From Pelecanus crispus (taxonomy: Eukaryota > Chordata > Aves > Pelecaniformes > Pelecanidae), in NCBI RefSeq assembly GCF_030463565.1, contig NC_134648.1:47554346-47618345 (forward strand): DNA of 64,000 nucleotides, in the 5' to 3' direction. Every line of letters begins with the position of its first letter. Position 1 is the first letter of the stretch. The notes below the pieces were generated by a model. That model was not told the origin of the DNA and did no database searches. It saw nothing but the letters and a program-made list of their open reading frames with translations. A program made the position numbers and the translations under genes. Shown piece after piece: positions 22,891 to 36,800 of the stretch.

Positions 22891-23677
22891 TCAGGCCATT
22901 GCTAGGGGACGGCTCGCCCAGCAAGGCCCCGGCCCCGCGCAGGGGGTCCGCGCGTCGTTCGCGAGGCTGCAGAGCCCCTTTGCCTTGGTGCCCCTTTCCC
23001 GAGGCCTGGCTCGGCTGGATCTGCGGCCGCACTCATTTCACCCTCCAATCGCCAACAACAATTAATCAGCTCTGCCCATCGCACCTCGGGTCACCGACAC
23101 CGGCTTGGCACCGTACCCCGTGGGGCTGAAGCGGGGCGGCGACAGCCGCCGCGGGCCGCAGCCGTCGCCGGTGGGCGGCAGGGGCACGGCCCCAGGCGGG
23201 AGCGGTGAATGGGCGCGGAAACATGGCCGCCGCCGCACCGGGGTCACCGAGGTCACCGGCGTCCCCGCCCCGGTAGCACCAGGGCCTGCGGGAGGCCGCC
23301 GGCACCGGGCCCGCGGCGGGACCCGGCGGGAGCACCCGGCGGCGCCCGCCCGCCCGTCGCCCCCTACACAAAATGGAGCCCCGACCCTCTCCCCGGCGCC
23401 CGGCCGGGGTCCGCTCCAGCTCCCCTCTGTCGCCCGCCTCTTCCTTCCCGGGCGGGGACCGGGGGCGCGGCGCCCTGAGCTCGCGGTGCCATGGGCTCGC
23501 GCTCGCCCCCGCCCCTCCCCACGCGCCCCGCCGCTGGCTTAGCGCCCTCCCTCCCGCCAGGGCGGCGCCTGCCCGCTAGGCGGCGCCCTGCCGGCGCCGA
23601 GCCCCCGGCGCGGGGCGCCGCTCGACGCTCTAGCGCCCCGCCGGCCCTCTACTGCCCGGGCGCGCGCCGCGCCTCCC

Positions 23678-23688
23678 TGCGCAGGCGC
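23678..23688 (+). promoter_or_regulatory. NRF1-like site
   Basis: TGCGCAGGCGC differs from the NRF1 palindrome TGCGCATGCGC at one base. Its position in the island, just upstream of the YLPM1 start codon, fits a housekeeping promoter. Confidence 0.45.
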
Positions 23689-23768
23689 CCTGGGCCGCCC
23701 GCGCCGCCGCCGCCGCGGCCTGTGGAAGCGCCGCGCTCCCGCTCCGCTCCCGCCGCCGCAGCCCCGCC

Positions 23769-24812
23769 ATGTACCCGGCCTGGGGCTTGTACGGGGCGGC
23801 GGGGCACTACCCGCCGCCGCCCACCTCCATCCCGCCCCCGCCGCTGCCCATCCCTCCCCCCAGCGTGCCGCCTCCCGCCGTCCCGCCGATGCCGCTGCCC
23901 AGCTACCCGCCGCCGGGCCCCGCGCCCGCCGCCGCCGCCCCGCCGCCGCCGCCCGCCGGTACCTCGGGGTTCCTGAGCCTGCAGGAGCAGCACCTGGCGC
24001 AGCTGCAGCAGCTCCAGCAGATGCACCAGAAGCAGCTGCAGTCCGTGCTGCTGGGGCCGCCGCCGCCGCCGGGGCCGCCCCCTCCGGGGCTGCCGCCGCC
24101 GCCGCTGCCCGGCTCCTTCACCGACTGGCAGCAGCCGCCGCCGCCCGTGCCGCCGCCAGCCCGCAGCTACCAGAAGCAGTTCGCCCACCGCGATCCGCCG
24201 CCGCCAAGCCGCAAGCCGCCCGCCGCCGCCCGGGAGCGCGACGGCCAGGAGCCTCCGGGCGGGCACGGCGACTGGGGCGAGCCGGTGCCCTCCTCGCCGG
24301 TGCCCATGGACATGGAGCTGTCCTCGCCGCCGCAGTCCCCGCAGCCCGCCGCCCAGGCCTACCTGCCCCCCGCCCAGGCCTACCTGCCGCCCCCCCAGGC
24401 GGAGCCGTACCTGCCCCCGGCCCAGCCGCCCCCGGCACAGTCCCCGCCGCTCCAGCCCTACCTGTCCCGGGCGCAGGCCTCCCAGCCGCCCCCCTCCTTC
24501 TCCGAGCCCCCGCCCTCCTACCTGGAGCCCCCGCCGGCCACCGCCTCCCAGCCCTACCTGCCGCCTCCCACCCAGGGCTACATGGCGCACCCCCAGCCCT
24601 ACCTGCTCTCCTCCCAGGCCTCCCCTTCCCAGCCGGCTCAGCCCAGCCTGGCCCCCTCCATCCCTCCCCCAGCCAAACCATCGCAGGCCCATTTCCCCCC
24701 ACCCCAGCCGTCCTTGCCCCTGCCCGCCACCACCCAGCCGGAGGCCGTGCAGGGTGCCGCCAAGGAGGCCGGGGGCACCGAGCAGCCGGACCCCTCCACC
24801 ATGACTCCCCAG
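23769..24812 (+). CDS. YLPM1: YLPM1 coding exon 1 (proline/YLP-rich)
   Basis: 1044 nt, residues 1-348, donor GTAAGG. It begins [18 protein letters not shown]. The conserved [20 protein letters not shown] block is near 70-88, and YLPP motifs are repeated between about 196 and 285. It ends PDPSTMTPQ. Codons are strongly G/C-ending, unlike the later exons. Confidence 0.95.
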
Positions 24813-27800
24813 GTAAGGCAGTGCCGCCTCCGTGCTCGCCCCTGCTGCCCTGGCTGGCGGGAGGGAGTCCCCAGGGCCGTGGTGGCGATTGACCGCTGGC
24901 CGGTACCGGGTGTTGCAAAGGTCTCCGAGTAAAGGCGGTTAATAAGCACGCTGTATTTGCATAATACTTAAAGGGTTTGGATGCAACCCTTGGAAGTCCG
25001 GGAATGGCGTGGCTCAGGTGTAAATGCTTGTGTATCCCATGGTGGTTGTTGGGATGTCATTTTTCAAGAGTGAATGAGTTGTTTAGGGAAAAATCTTAAC
25101 TCCCGGAGGAATTTAGTTTTCTTGGGGGGGGTTTGTTGGTCTCTGGAGAATTGTTTTCCAAAGTCCACCATGTAGGCAACCTGCACCTAACCTCTGTTGG
25201 CTTCATCTGGCCTGTTGTGAGATGCAACAGTCTGTTCGCTTATCACATGTTGCAGGATGAGTGCTTCTTGTCATCAGTGATTTCTTCATTTAGTTTGCTC
25301 ATGGAGTCATGTTTCAGTTGTCTGTCTGATCAGTGTAGAATTGTGACTATTTTAATCTTGCCACACATAGTTAAAGCTGCAAAAGTGTTTCTGTCATCGT
25401 ACATGGTTGCCCTTTACTTAGACTTACGTCTACATTTTGTGCTATGCATGCTTGATCTTCTAGTATAAAATTGTATGGGGCATTGGAAGGAAATGTTCTG
25501 AAATGCAATGTTCGTATTGTTAATGCTGTGTGCTTTTTATGTGTACATGAGGGCAAAAATGCCTGCAAAATGTTCTCATGCTTCACTTCCTAAATGTGAG
25601 CGGTTCCAGTGAACTTGACGTGACCCTTCATATGTATTAAGTTAGGGACAATCCAGTTGCTTAAGGTTAAGCGTGCACAGAGACACGCATGTTGAGGTCC
25701 TCTGCTATGTATATAGGTCAGTCAGATTCACTGAGGCTTTTACATGGGTTTAGAGTTGGCTTGTAGAGATCCAGCTGAAGTGCATGCTTTAAATTTACTT
25801 TATTGAAGTTTAAAAGACATCTATTTTTTGCAAATTGATCTTAGGATTCTGATATGAAGCTAAGTTTGCAAAAATCCTGTTGCATTGTATTGAAGTCACT
25901 GACACTTTAAATTTGTTACCTTTTTAATTGTATCCATTAAAATTTCTATACCAATACCTGAATACATTTGGGACTGTATCTAAGTTTGCACCATATAACT
26001 AATCACTGCCTAAGAAAGTGGTGCTTTCAGTTCATGAATTTAATGTTACAAAGGTTTTGGATGGTACTAGTTGATCTTTTACAGTGATAGCAATGGGACT
26101 TACTAAATTTTTTTAATGACAAAACCAAAACCTTGAAAAATCAGGTGTAGAAAGTGATGTTAATTCAGTATTGAGGCTGCTTGCTGAGTTTCTAAATTGT
26201 TGAACTCGATATCAAACAGTAAACTGTAATTTCTCCCCCCTCATGTAGCCTGAAATTTTGTTAATGTTATTTAATTGTTCTTCAACCACTCTCTCCTTTC
26301 CAGAAGAGTTCCAAGTAATGCATTATCGTAGTGCACACATAGAAGAAGCAGAATACTGTTGAACTTTATATTATCTGGTTTATGAGTGTCTATACAAACA
26401 ACTTCTATCTTGAGTAGTTTGTTTGCTATCATGCACAATTCGGTGTTAATTGAAAACAAATATGGTACCTTGCTGGTCATAAATTTGTCATAACAGATTG
26501 ATACGATTTTGGCTATCTTAGGCTGTAAAATGAGACAGTATTTGGAGCAACAAGTCCTCACACAATAGGAATAGGAAAAGCAAAGCATAGTGATGCTTTC
26601 TTGCTAATGATCTTCAAAGCCGAGTAGAGAAATACTGTAATTTGGCATTTATAAGATCCTACTAAGCCTTTGTTTAAACTGGTAATTGAAAACAATTCTT
26701 TCTGTTCTCATTCTGTAGTATTTGGCTGCAGCCAAATAGATCAGTATTTTTCTCTTAACATAGAAAATATTATGCAATTTGCCATGAGTTAGTGTTTTAT
26801 TATTTCCCTTTCCTGTCTAAAAATAAGATACCCCTCATTGCCTTGACAATATTGTGAGTTCAGCATAGTTTTTTACATGAGTGTACAGTTGGAATAAGTT
26901 GCTGGATTCTTGTGTTTCTCTACAATCAGATGAATCTTTTGTCAAGTCCTGTTAAAATACCGGTGGTATTTCATTAATGCTCCATCTCATATTTGGGTAC
27001 TGTATGCTGCTATTTATTTATAGTAGTAAACAAATATGTGTGGGTGCATCTGTACCCATAAATATGCACTTGTCTGCATCTGTTAAAGCTACCTTAGCTT
27101 TGCCGTGTCACCTTTCAGCAGACTGCTGCACTCTTTAAAATCCCTCCTTTATTTTATAAAGGGTGCTAAACCATTCTTTTGCTGTCTTTACCAGAAAAGG
27201 ACCAAGTGTCCCCCAAAATAGGCATTATGTTATGGCCTAGGGTCACCTAAATTCATTTTGAAGTAGTGTTTTGGCGTGGGCTCTGTGTTAATGTTTTTGG
27301 TGGTATGTCCTGTGGTCAGGAGCTGATAATGCTGGTTTCAGTGGTCCCTGTACGATGCAACAGGTGTAGTTTCTTGGTCAGCCAAAGATGGAAAAAGGCG
27401 TATGTTGATGCTGGTGTGTTCCTTGGGCTTAAGGATTGTAACTGGACTTGAAGAATGACAGTCATCATGAGGAGATAAGCACTCCAATAACTGAACTTTT
27501 TGCCATCAGGAATTTTCTACACTAGCACTTCTGTTTTGCTCAGACTAAGATGTAGAAATCTACCTTTCCGCTTTTCTCGTGCTTTTCAGATAGAACCTGC
27601 AATGCATGCATCACTGACTTCATCTGCTGCAAAAAATAGGTGACAGGATATTATTATAGCTCTTTGTGTGAACCCCTGGTCATATGATGAGTTTTAGCCC
27701 TTTGTCCAATTGGTAGAATGAGGAAGAAACAAAATGGATCCATGGAGACAATTTTGTGGCAGTAGAACAGGTGCTCACCAAGCACAGCATCCAGCACCGT

Positions 27801-30800
27801 CATGGTAAATCACCTTATAATGCCTTTTGAGAGAGATAATTGAATCATCTTTTGTATAGCTCGGGATGTATGCTCTTCCCTGGTGTTGAAAGTTGCACTT
27901 ATTACAGAATGTGTTGAAGGTTTCTGAGAGAGTCCATGCTGGAACGTGAATGCACATCTTCCACCCAAAGCCATGACAGCTCTTCTGAGTCATATTCTTG
28001 TTAAAAAGATTCTTGGCCCGAGCTATTGCAGGATCAGCATCAAGTCCAAGAAGCATAGCCTCCCCTTTCATTGACCTCATCTCCAAGTTACAGTGCTACA
28101 GAAGTATTTTTTTAAAAATACAGCTCCATGTTTAATTGTGTCTGTGAGATTGCTACCAATAGAAAACATCATTCCTGATTTGAGCGTGAGGTAGGCGTTT
28201 GGAGGAAGCTTGCACTTCTTTTAAACCTGTTTTAAGATAGTCAGAATGGTTCAGTTTTGAGAAATCTCATCAGACAGCACTTACCACTTTGTTGTTGTCA
28301 CACTTATATTTTAAAATACCTGCATCTTTTGGATTCTTCTCTGTTTATGAGTGGGCTTTATATAGGTGTCTTTTCTTAACTGTGCATGCTTGGATGGAAG
28401 GGAAGAGCAGAGGATATGAAAGATGTAGAGCAGTCACAGGTTCTCAGGGGTGGTGGAGTTGTCATGAGAGCACGAGAATGGTTGCACTAGGTCAGACTGA
28501 AAGTACAGTATTTTATCATTCTGTCTTTGACAGTGACTAAAAGCAGATGCTAAGAGAATAACTTAAAAATCAAGTGTATAGCAATACTTCCCTAAAATAC
28601 AGGACCTGCCTTAGCTGCAACAAGTGTCTTTATTTTTAAAATATGTAGATTTTTCTTCCATGAGTTTATGGAGCTGTGTCTTGAATCCACAAAATTTTAG
28701 CCCTTGCAGTGGTCTCTAGTCGGGACTTTGGTAGCACAAGGCCACGTCAGGTGAAGAGCTGCCTCCCGCATGTTTTAAATCTGTGTCGTGCTAGTCTGAT
28801 TTGATACCTGATATTTCTTGTATTGGAAAAGATACAGAACTGTCGGTTCCTATTCAGGTCTCTTTAAGATACACCACTACTTAAGTGTTGAGATACTTAT
28901 CTTTAGTCTTTTGTTCTTTATCTTGGTGGCAGCTTACAGTGCTTTGAAGCTACAGTCATCTGCCCCGAGTACTCTAATTCTAGCCTGAAATATTTAAACC
29001 TGAAAGCTCGATCACTTCTTAAATGGATAATTTTTTAGGTACAACCGTATCTATTTACCTCTTCAGCTGCTGAGTCAATCAGAAGTTGTGAGAATTCAGA
29101 TGATAAATAATCCTCACTATATGCTGGTTCTGATTGTTCTTTTTCCTTTCCACAGCCTTTATTCACATGTCTCCACCACAATTTCTCAGCTGTCATTTTC
29201 ACTCTGCTTGATGTCTGTGTTCTCTGTTTGTCCTCTTCATCTTTTTTGTATGTTTCCTCCTTTTCTCTTTACTGCTCCTTTACTCATACTTGTCCTCCAT
29301 TTTCCCTTCATTTTACCTAAGTTAGTTTCATAATAAGTACCTATAGTTGTTAGGAATAAAAAGCACTAAAATGATAAGTATGGTGCTTATTGCATGTCTG
29401 TAGAGATTTGGCGCTTTTTTTGGCCCTCTTTCTGCTTTTCATTATTGCTCTCTTTAGTTCTAAGCTCTTTGAGGTAGGAAAAAAATTCTGTTGTGGGTAC
29501 TATGCCTCACATAGCGGTTTCTGAATTTTGATTAGATCTTCTGACATCCATTGCAATACTGTTGATGATGAAGTGAGTTTTCCCTCAAAACAGATTTAAA
29601 AATTTTTCTAGAGTGTGAGTCTAGTGGCTATCATGAATTAATTTTCATGTTTTTTCCTGTGAAAGCTGTCTTAGAAAATTTCTGTCTATTGTAGGAACAG
29701 CAGCAATACTGGTACCAGCAGCACCTGCTTAGCCTGCAGCAAAGGGCAAAAGCCCATGCTCAGGGACAGCAGCAAATGAAAGGTCCAGTAGGGAAGGATG
29801 CATCTGAGCAGAGAGCAAAGTCTGAAGAAGGGAAAATGAGTGCCTCAACTCAGCAGTCTGAACCTCCTCCACTTAATGAATCTCTGCCTTCAGCTTCCAA
29901 AGAAGACGAGTCTTCTCTGACATCCACTGAAACTCAGGTAGGCTTTGTAAAGTGATGCCACTCCATTTGTTGTGCTAGATGCGACAAAGAAACAGGAAAA
30001 TAATGCCATCAAATTCTCATGTATATTGTGTAACAATAACTAAACATGGTAAAGCAATTTTAAAAGAACATTTGCTAAGGCTGCACCAATTAAAAAAAAT
30101 AAAAATACACTCCTTGTATATAGACTTATATAGTCGCCCACACATGCACCAAGCGAGCCCAAGCTTGACTCACTTGTTCCTTCCACAACATTGTCATCTT
30201 TGTCTATGAGAATAACTTTGTGATACCCAAGTGCAAAATCAAGTACTTGGTAGATGAGGAATGCTATCTTTAAGACACTATTTCTTAATTCCTCTCTGGC
30301 AGCTTGCCAATTCTGGCTCCCCTCCTCTCTGTGTGTTATAGTTTGTCTGAAAGCCAAGAATTTAGCACAGAATATTTTTGTCAGCATGCTTAAGAACAGT
30401 TAATAATGGATGGAGGTCATGACTGATGTTTGCACAGATTACTGTAGGGCAGTAGATTACCCTGCAGCATGTGCTCCACTTTAACTTACAGTTGTGTTGG
30501 TTCCTACGGAGTAGCAAAAATAATGTACTCAGAGTTACTTTGCTTCATCATGAAAAAGCACTGTTGTCTCATTATATTTGCTGTGAGCAACAGATAACAG
30601 ATCTGCATTAATCTCTTTCCTGTAGGTAGTTTCTGTATGTATGAATGCCCTAATTGCCATCAGCCTAACCTTTAGATCAGATTATTCACATTAAGAATAA
30701 ATGAAATAAAAATCAGCCTTCCACAAGCTGTGGGCGGCCAGAACACTGAAACACAGAGTGATAAAATAACAAACACTGAGAAAGTTCCTGTACACTGGCT

Positions 30801-33800
30801 AGTGATCAAATGTGTTTTTCTTCTGACAGAAGGAGCTTTCCTTTATTTATAGTATTTGCCTTCTTCTCTAGCTCAATATTGAACCTCCCGATGACCCTGA
30901 GGAAGATTTGAGATTGCAGCAATTACAAGCGGCAGCAGCTCAATGGCAGCAGCATCCCCATCACCGGGTTGGGTTTCAATATCAGAGAATAATGCAGAAG
31001 CATGCCCAGCTGCAGCAGATAGTACAGCAGTATCAACAGATCATGCAACAGCCTCCACACTTGCAGGTGAAACGCTAAGGAGATGGTGTTTGATATACTT
31101 CCTGGATGACATAGCTCTCATGGTCTGCTGAAAAACAAGTAGTTGAATAATTTTTCGTGGTTGGCTCATTTGTCTAGCTACTTTTTCTGCTTGGGTAGAG
31201 ATCTCTATCCCCTTTTCCTACTGTCATGCAACTTCAGAATGAAAAAAAAGAATTGACAGATAGTGATAAAGCTTCAGGATGAGAAATACAAGACTTGTCA
31301 TAAGATTTTTCAGACATACCTGGGTGATACAGGAGCAAAGCTGAACACAGTATTGAATTTATTCAGCTTTAAATGTTTTATTGCTGGAGAAACAGTTTGG
31401 AAGAATGCTCAGCTAAACAGATGATTGTGTGGAGTACTTTGGTAGCTGCTTTTTTTTACAACATTGTGTAGTACAAAAATAAATATGTACAGTGATGAAG
31501 TAAACATAGATGCCAAAAATAAGCAGTTAAAGTAATTAAGAAAATCAGTCTCACGTTATTTTTGACTGAAATAATCAGTGAAATAAAATAAAAACTCTTA
31601 ATAACGAGTTTGGATAATTATATCAGTGTTGCAACCTTTAAGCTTTTAAATGGAAGTTGATTACTGTATTAGAGAGTTGAGTCAGCTTTTTCTGGGTTGG
31701 TGGAGTTTGTACATTAAGCATTTCTTTGTAGCTTGGGCTGTCTGCTTGTTTAAAAAAAAAAGTATCTCTTAAGTGTGAACCTAAAAATCTCGGACAAGAT
31801 CAAGCCGTGGATATTAGGACCTGTATCTACACATAATGAAAGACAGTACCTCCTTGAAAGAAGCTTCATTGTGCACATAAGATCTGGCAAAAGCTTAGAG
31901 AAAAATAATTGCTGACAGCTGAAGCAACTCTGAGTGGGTTAATAGCAGAAACTGAAACCTTGAGAAATAGCCACGTACTGTATATAGTGAAAGCACGAAG
32001 ATTGATTTGGGCTTTAGCAATTGTTAACATCCAGTAATAATAATACAGCTTGGAGCCCTTTGATTATAGCTTTATTCAGCTGTCCCGTTTAAAAAAAAAA
32101 AAAAGCACCAAAAAAAAAGCCTTTTGTACATAAATGTCCTCTAGTCATAAAATGTGTAAATTGTCACAATTTATTTTAGACATCACAGTTGGTGTTTGCT
32201 TTTGTTTCAGTGTAGTTATTCCTCAAGCTTCTGCCCAAGTCAGAAATTGTGATATTACAAGTGATACTGAAATATGTGGCTCTGAAAATAACTAAGATGG
32301 TATTTTGAAGCTATTCTTGTCTTCTCGTTGCAGTCAATGTCAGTAGACATGCAGCTGCGACATTATGAGGCACAGCAAAAACAGTTCCAGCAGCTTCATA
32401 AAGATTGGGAGCGATCAATGAACCAACAGTGGCAGCATCAGCTTCAAACCTATCCTCACAAAGACCAGCTTCAAGAGTATGAGAAACAGTGGAAAGCATG
32501 GGATGAACAGATGAAGGTCACTCAGTCCCATCTGCAGGAGAAAGTGAGCTCACTCCAAAATCTGAAGAATCAGTATCCTGCAAATGTTTCACTGCCACCT
32601 CCATTTGTTCCATATTCTCAAACCACTCAAGGTGGCATTCCTATTATGCCTCCAACTTTACCTTCAACTACACCTCCGCTGGTCCCCCCGCCTCTCTCTT
32701 CTGTTTCTCAGTTATCTAATTCCTCTGTCCCTTCAGGATCCAGTTCTCAAAGCAGTCAATCTACTGAGACACCAAGGCCAGCTCTGCTTCCCACCCCTGG
32801 TACCTATGCATCAAAAATAGCTAGTTCAGCTGTCTATTCACCTTATCATTCTCAAGTAAGTTCATCCTTTGGCTCTTCAGACCACGGAAAGTCTCAAGTT
32901 CATCTTAGTAAACAAACTGTCTCTATTTCATCTGAGCAAGGATGTGGGGAACTGAAAGCCACTTCTGCAGTGTCTTCAACACATGCACATACCATGCAGG
33001 ATAAACCAGTGAGGTCGGGTGGATTGCTTCCAGATCCTCCCAGATCAGCACGTTTTGAAGGCCCCAGAGGCCCTAGGTAAGGATGCTTTTGTTGATTTAT
33101 ACATGTTCCAGGCTACAAGACTTTCAGTGATATATTAAGAAATGAACCATATATCTTATTCTCGAATCTTCCTGAGGTCATGTGAAGTGTGCTTGTTTGG
33201 TGAAGGTTTTGTTTTTAAGGTATGTACACCGTGCTCTGTATTTATCTTACTAAAGCAAGGATAGATAGATGCCTTTCAGCTGAGCATTACCTAGAGTAGA
33301 ATGCTTTTTTTTCCTAGTAAAATGTTTGGGCACACTGCACCTTTTTCATTCCCGGAGACATAATATCCCTTCTATGAAAACAGGAAAGCTGTTGTAAATA
33401 TTTGATATGTCTTTGCTGTCCTTAGTTTGAAGATGATAACTCACACTTGAAAGAATGACCCTATATGAAAAGTGATCTAAATTCCCAGCATTTTGTCTGT
33501 GGTACTTGGAACACAAGTTTAAGAAAATCTAAAGCAAAAATGTTGAAGGATTGTTTTTAAGGTGTTGCTATATATGGTAGCACTTTAAGGTAGGCATTCT
33601 GAAAGGGATTCAGGAAAGTATCCAGATATATATTCAGTTGAATATACTAACTTAGCTAATAACTGGCAATTTAGATGCTATTTATTTTTTAGAAACAGTA
33701 AAAAGTACTCTTTGCTTGTAATCCAGGATTGCAGAAAGAAATGAAAATTCAAAGCTGTTCACCAGTACTTTAACTTCTAGCATGAGAGAGTTCTGCAGCT

Positions 33801-36800
33801 ATATGATTGTCCTATTCAGTGCACTTTTCAAAATGGCTGTTTGATAAGAGAGGTAGTGCTTGTCTGAAGTACAAATCAGTGTTTTTCTACATATATAGCA
33901 TTACTTAGCATTCAAACAATTATAAAGAAGAGAGAGAGAGAAACAAAGATTTGAGCCATAGGATCCTAGCATTAGGATTCTTTGCCAGTTTTTCTTTCAC
34001 ATTACATCATGATTCTATGGTCTTCATTTTGAAGGTTGCTGTCTTTATCTAAGATACAGTTTTGTTCAAATTTAAAACTTCATTTAAATCTTCATCAGGT
34101 GGATGACCCTTCTCTTTGCTTCCAAAGTGATTATTCATGAATAATAATTCATGAATTGCTAGCAATGTAAAGGATTTTTTTATAACTTTGAATAATCTAG
34201 CCATCTACCTCCTGATGGTTTTTAAAAAGTGTTGTTTCTGTCCTGGGGATTTGTTGGATGTACAGTTCTGAACGGAGTGTTTTCATGATTAGTTAGTGCA
34301 TGTCTTTTATGTGAGTTGGTTTAAAGCTCAGTGATGTGTGATGATAGGCTATGGATAATCAAAAATATCTAGAATGCACATACAGGAGCTCCGGTTTTGA
34401 GAATGCTTAACGGTATTTAATTAACACTGTAACCTTTGGGCATTCCTATATTGTGAATGCATGACCATTCTAGGGTTTTATCAAAGCTTTCCCAAAAATC
34501 TGTTTACTGTTCTCAATATAGTTAGTAGAAAAGAGAGTCCTAAAAAATTTTTAACTGAACTTGGGATAAATTAAAAATGTTGTGTGTTACCTGCTGCCAT
34601 CCCAGCTAAAAAGTCCCAGGTGATGACTAGACATATAAAATGACACACCCTCCCTTCACCTCTTTTCAGCAATTAACTTTTCTCAAGAAACTCTAAAGAA
34701 TGGGCTTAAACTAATTTTCAGAATTTTGGGCATGAAGTGTGTCTTACAGTATCCAACCTTCTAGCTATACCTTCCATGTAAAAAGTTGATTCTGCAAATC
34801 TAAGTTATCTTGCCACTGCGCTTTGTAATTCCTTATTTTTTCTCTTCCTGTTCATCTTGACCTGCCCCTACCCCCAAAAAAGGCAGTTTATTGTGTTAAC
34901 TTATCAGGATTATTAAAATTCTTTGAGGCTGTATAAATGATCTTGTTTGGTAAATTGCTCAATGAAACAGTAAATTCTGCAACAAGTCAACTACTGTTGG
35001 TAACTAGGCGGTAATGAGTTAATATCCATAGAATCATAGAATAGTTTGGGTTGGAAGGGATCTTTAAAGGTTATCTAGTCCAATCCCCCTGCAGTGAGCA
35101 GAGACATCTTCAACTAGATTAACTGGCTCAGAGCCCCATCCAGCCTGACCTTGAACGTTTCCAGGGATGGGGCATCTGCCACCTCTCTGGGCAACCTGTT
35201 CACCACCCTCATCGTAAAAAACTTCTTCCTTACATCTCATCTAAATCTACCCTCTTTTAGTTCAAAACCATTGCCCCTTGTTGTATCACAACAGGGCCTG
35301 CTAAAAAGTCTGTCCCCATCTTTCTTGTAAGACCCTTTTAAGTATTGAAAGACCTCAGTAAGGTCTTCCCACAGCCTTCTCTTCTCCAGGCTGAACAACC
35401 CCAACTCCCTCAGCCTGTCCTCATAGGAGAGGTGTTGCATCCCTCTGATCACTTTTGTGGCCCTCCTCTGGTCGTGCTCCAACAGGTCCATGTCTTTCCT
35501 GTGCTGAGGACTCCAGAGCTGGACGCAGTCCTCCAGGTGGGGTCTCACCAGAGCAGAGCAGAGGGGCAAAATCACCTCCCTCGACCTGCTGGCCACGCTT
35601 CTTTTGATGCAGCCCAGGATATGGTTGGTTTTCTGGGCTGCAAGCGTACATTGTTGGCTCATGTCCAGCTTTTCATCCACCAGTACCCTCAAGTTCTGCT
35701 CTGCAGAGCTGCTCTCAATCCCTGCATGCCTCAGTCTGTTTTGATGCTGGGGGTTGCTCCGACCTAGGTGCAGGACCTTGCACTTGGCCTTGTTGAACCT
35801 CATGAGGTTCACATGGGCTCACTTCTCAAGCTTGTCCAGGTCCCTCTGGATGGCATCCTATCCCTCAGGCATGTCAGCTGCACCATTCAGCTTGGTGTCA
35901 TCTACAAACTTGCTGAGGGTGCACTTGATCCCACTGTCTATGTCCTTGATGAAGATATTAAACAGCACTTGTCCCAATACAGACTCCTGAGGGACAGCAG
36001 TTGTCACCGATCCTCCATCTGGACATTGAGGTGTTGACCACTACCCTCTAGATGTGACCATCCAACCAATTCCTTATCCACTGAACAGTCCACCCATCAC
36101 ATCCATATCTCTCCAATTTAGAGAGAAAGATGTTGTGGGGGACTGTGTCAAAGGCCTTACAGAAGTCCAGATAGATGACATCCATAGCTCTTCCCTTGTC
36201 CACTGATGTAGTCACTCCATCATAGAAGGCCACTAGGCTGGTCAGGCAAGACTTGTCCTTGGTGAAGCCATGCTGGCTGTCTCGAATAACTTCCCTGTCC
36301 TCCATGTGCTTGAGCATAGCTTCTAGGAGGATCTGTTCCATGATCTTCCCAGGCACAGAGGTGAGGCTGACAGGTTGGTAGTTCCCAGGGTCCTCCTTTC
36401 TTCCCTTTTTAAAAATGGGCACAACATTCCCCTTCTTCCAGTCACCAGGGATTTCACCTGACTGCCATGACTTCTCAGATGTCATGGAGAGTGGCTTGGC
36501 GACTACGTCAGCCAATTCCCTCAGGACTCTGTGGTGCATTTCGTCAGGTCCCATAGACTTACATATGTTCAGGTTCCTCAGGTGGTCACAAACCTGATCT
36601 TCTCTTACAGTGGGAGGGGCTTTGCTCCCCCGGTCCATGTCTTGTGGTCCATCCACTCAAGAGGTGTGGGAAGAGAGGTTGTCAGTGAAGACTGAGCCAG
36701 AAAAGTTGTTGAGTACCTTTGCCTTCTCATCCGTTGTTACCAGTTTGCTAGTTGTGTTCACCAGGGGGGTACACTTTCTTTGACCTTCCCTTTCTGGCTG

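Larger units (their letters stand above)
22900..24850. promoter_or_regulatory. CpG island over YLPM1 promoter and first exon
   Basis: Extremely G+C- and CpG-rich sequence begins near 22.9 kb and ends soon after YLPM1 exon 1. It includes an NRF1-like site TGCGCAGGCGC at 23678-23688, 81 bp upstream of the ATG. No TATA box is seen. The transcription start cannot be placed exactly. Confidence 0.75.

Noticed and set aside
22779-23976. Several Pro/Ala/Arg-rich open frames upstream of and overlapping the YLPM1 start
   Set aside because: Products of extreme G+C content in the CpG island. Only the frame starting at 23769 matches a known protein.
23649-24692. 347-codon antisense frame over YLPM1 exon 1
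   Set aside because: Gly/Arg-rich mirror of CCG/CAG-rich coding sequence. It reflects codon use on the sense strand and is not an independent gene.
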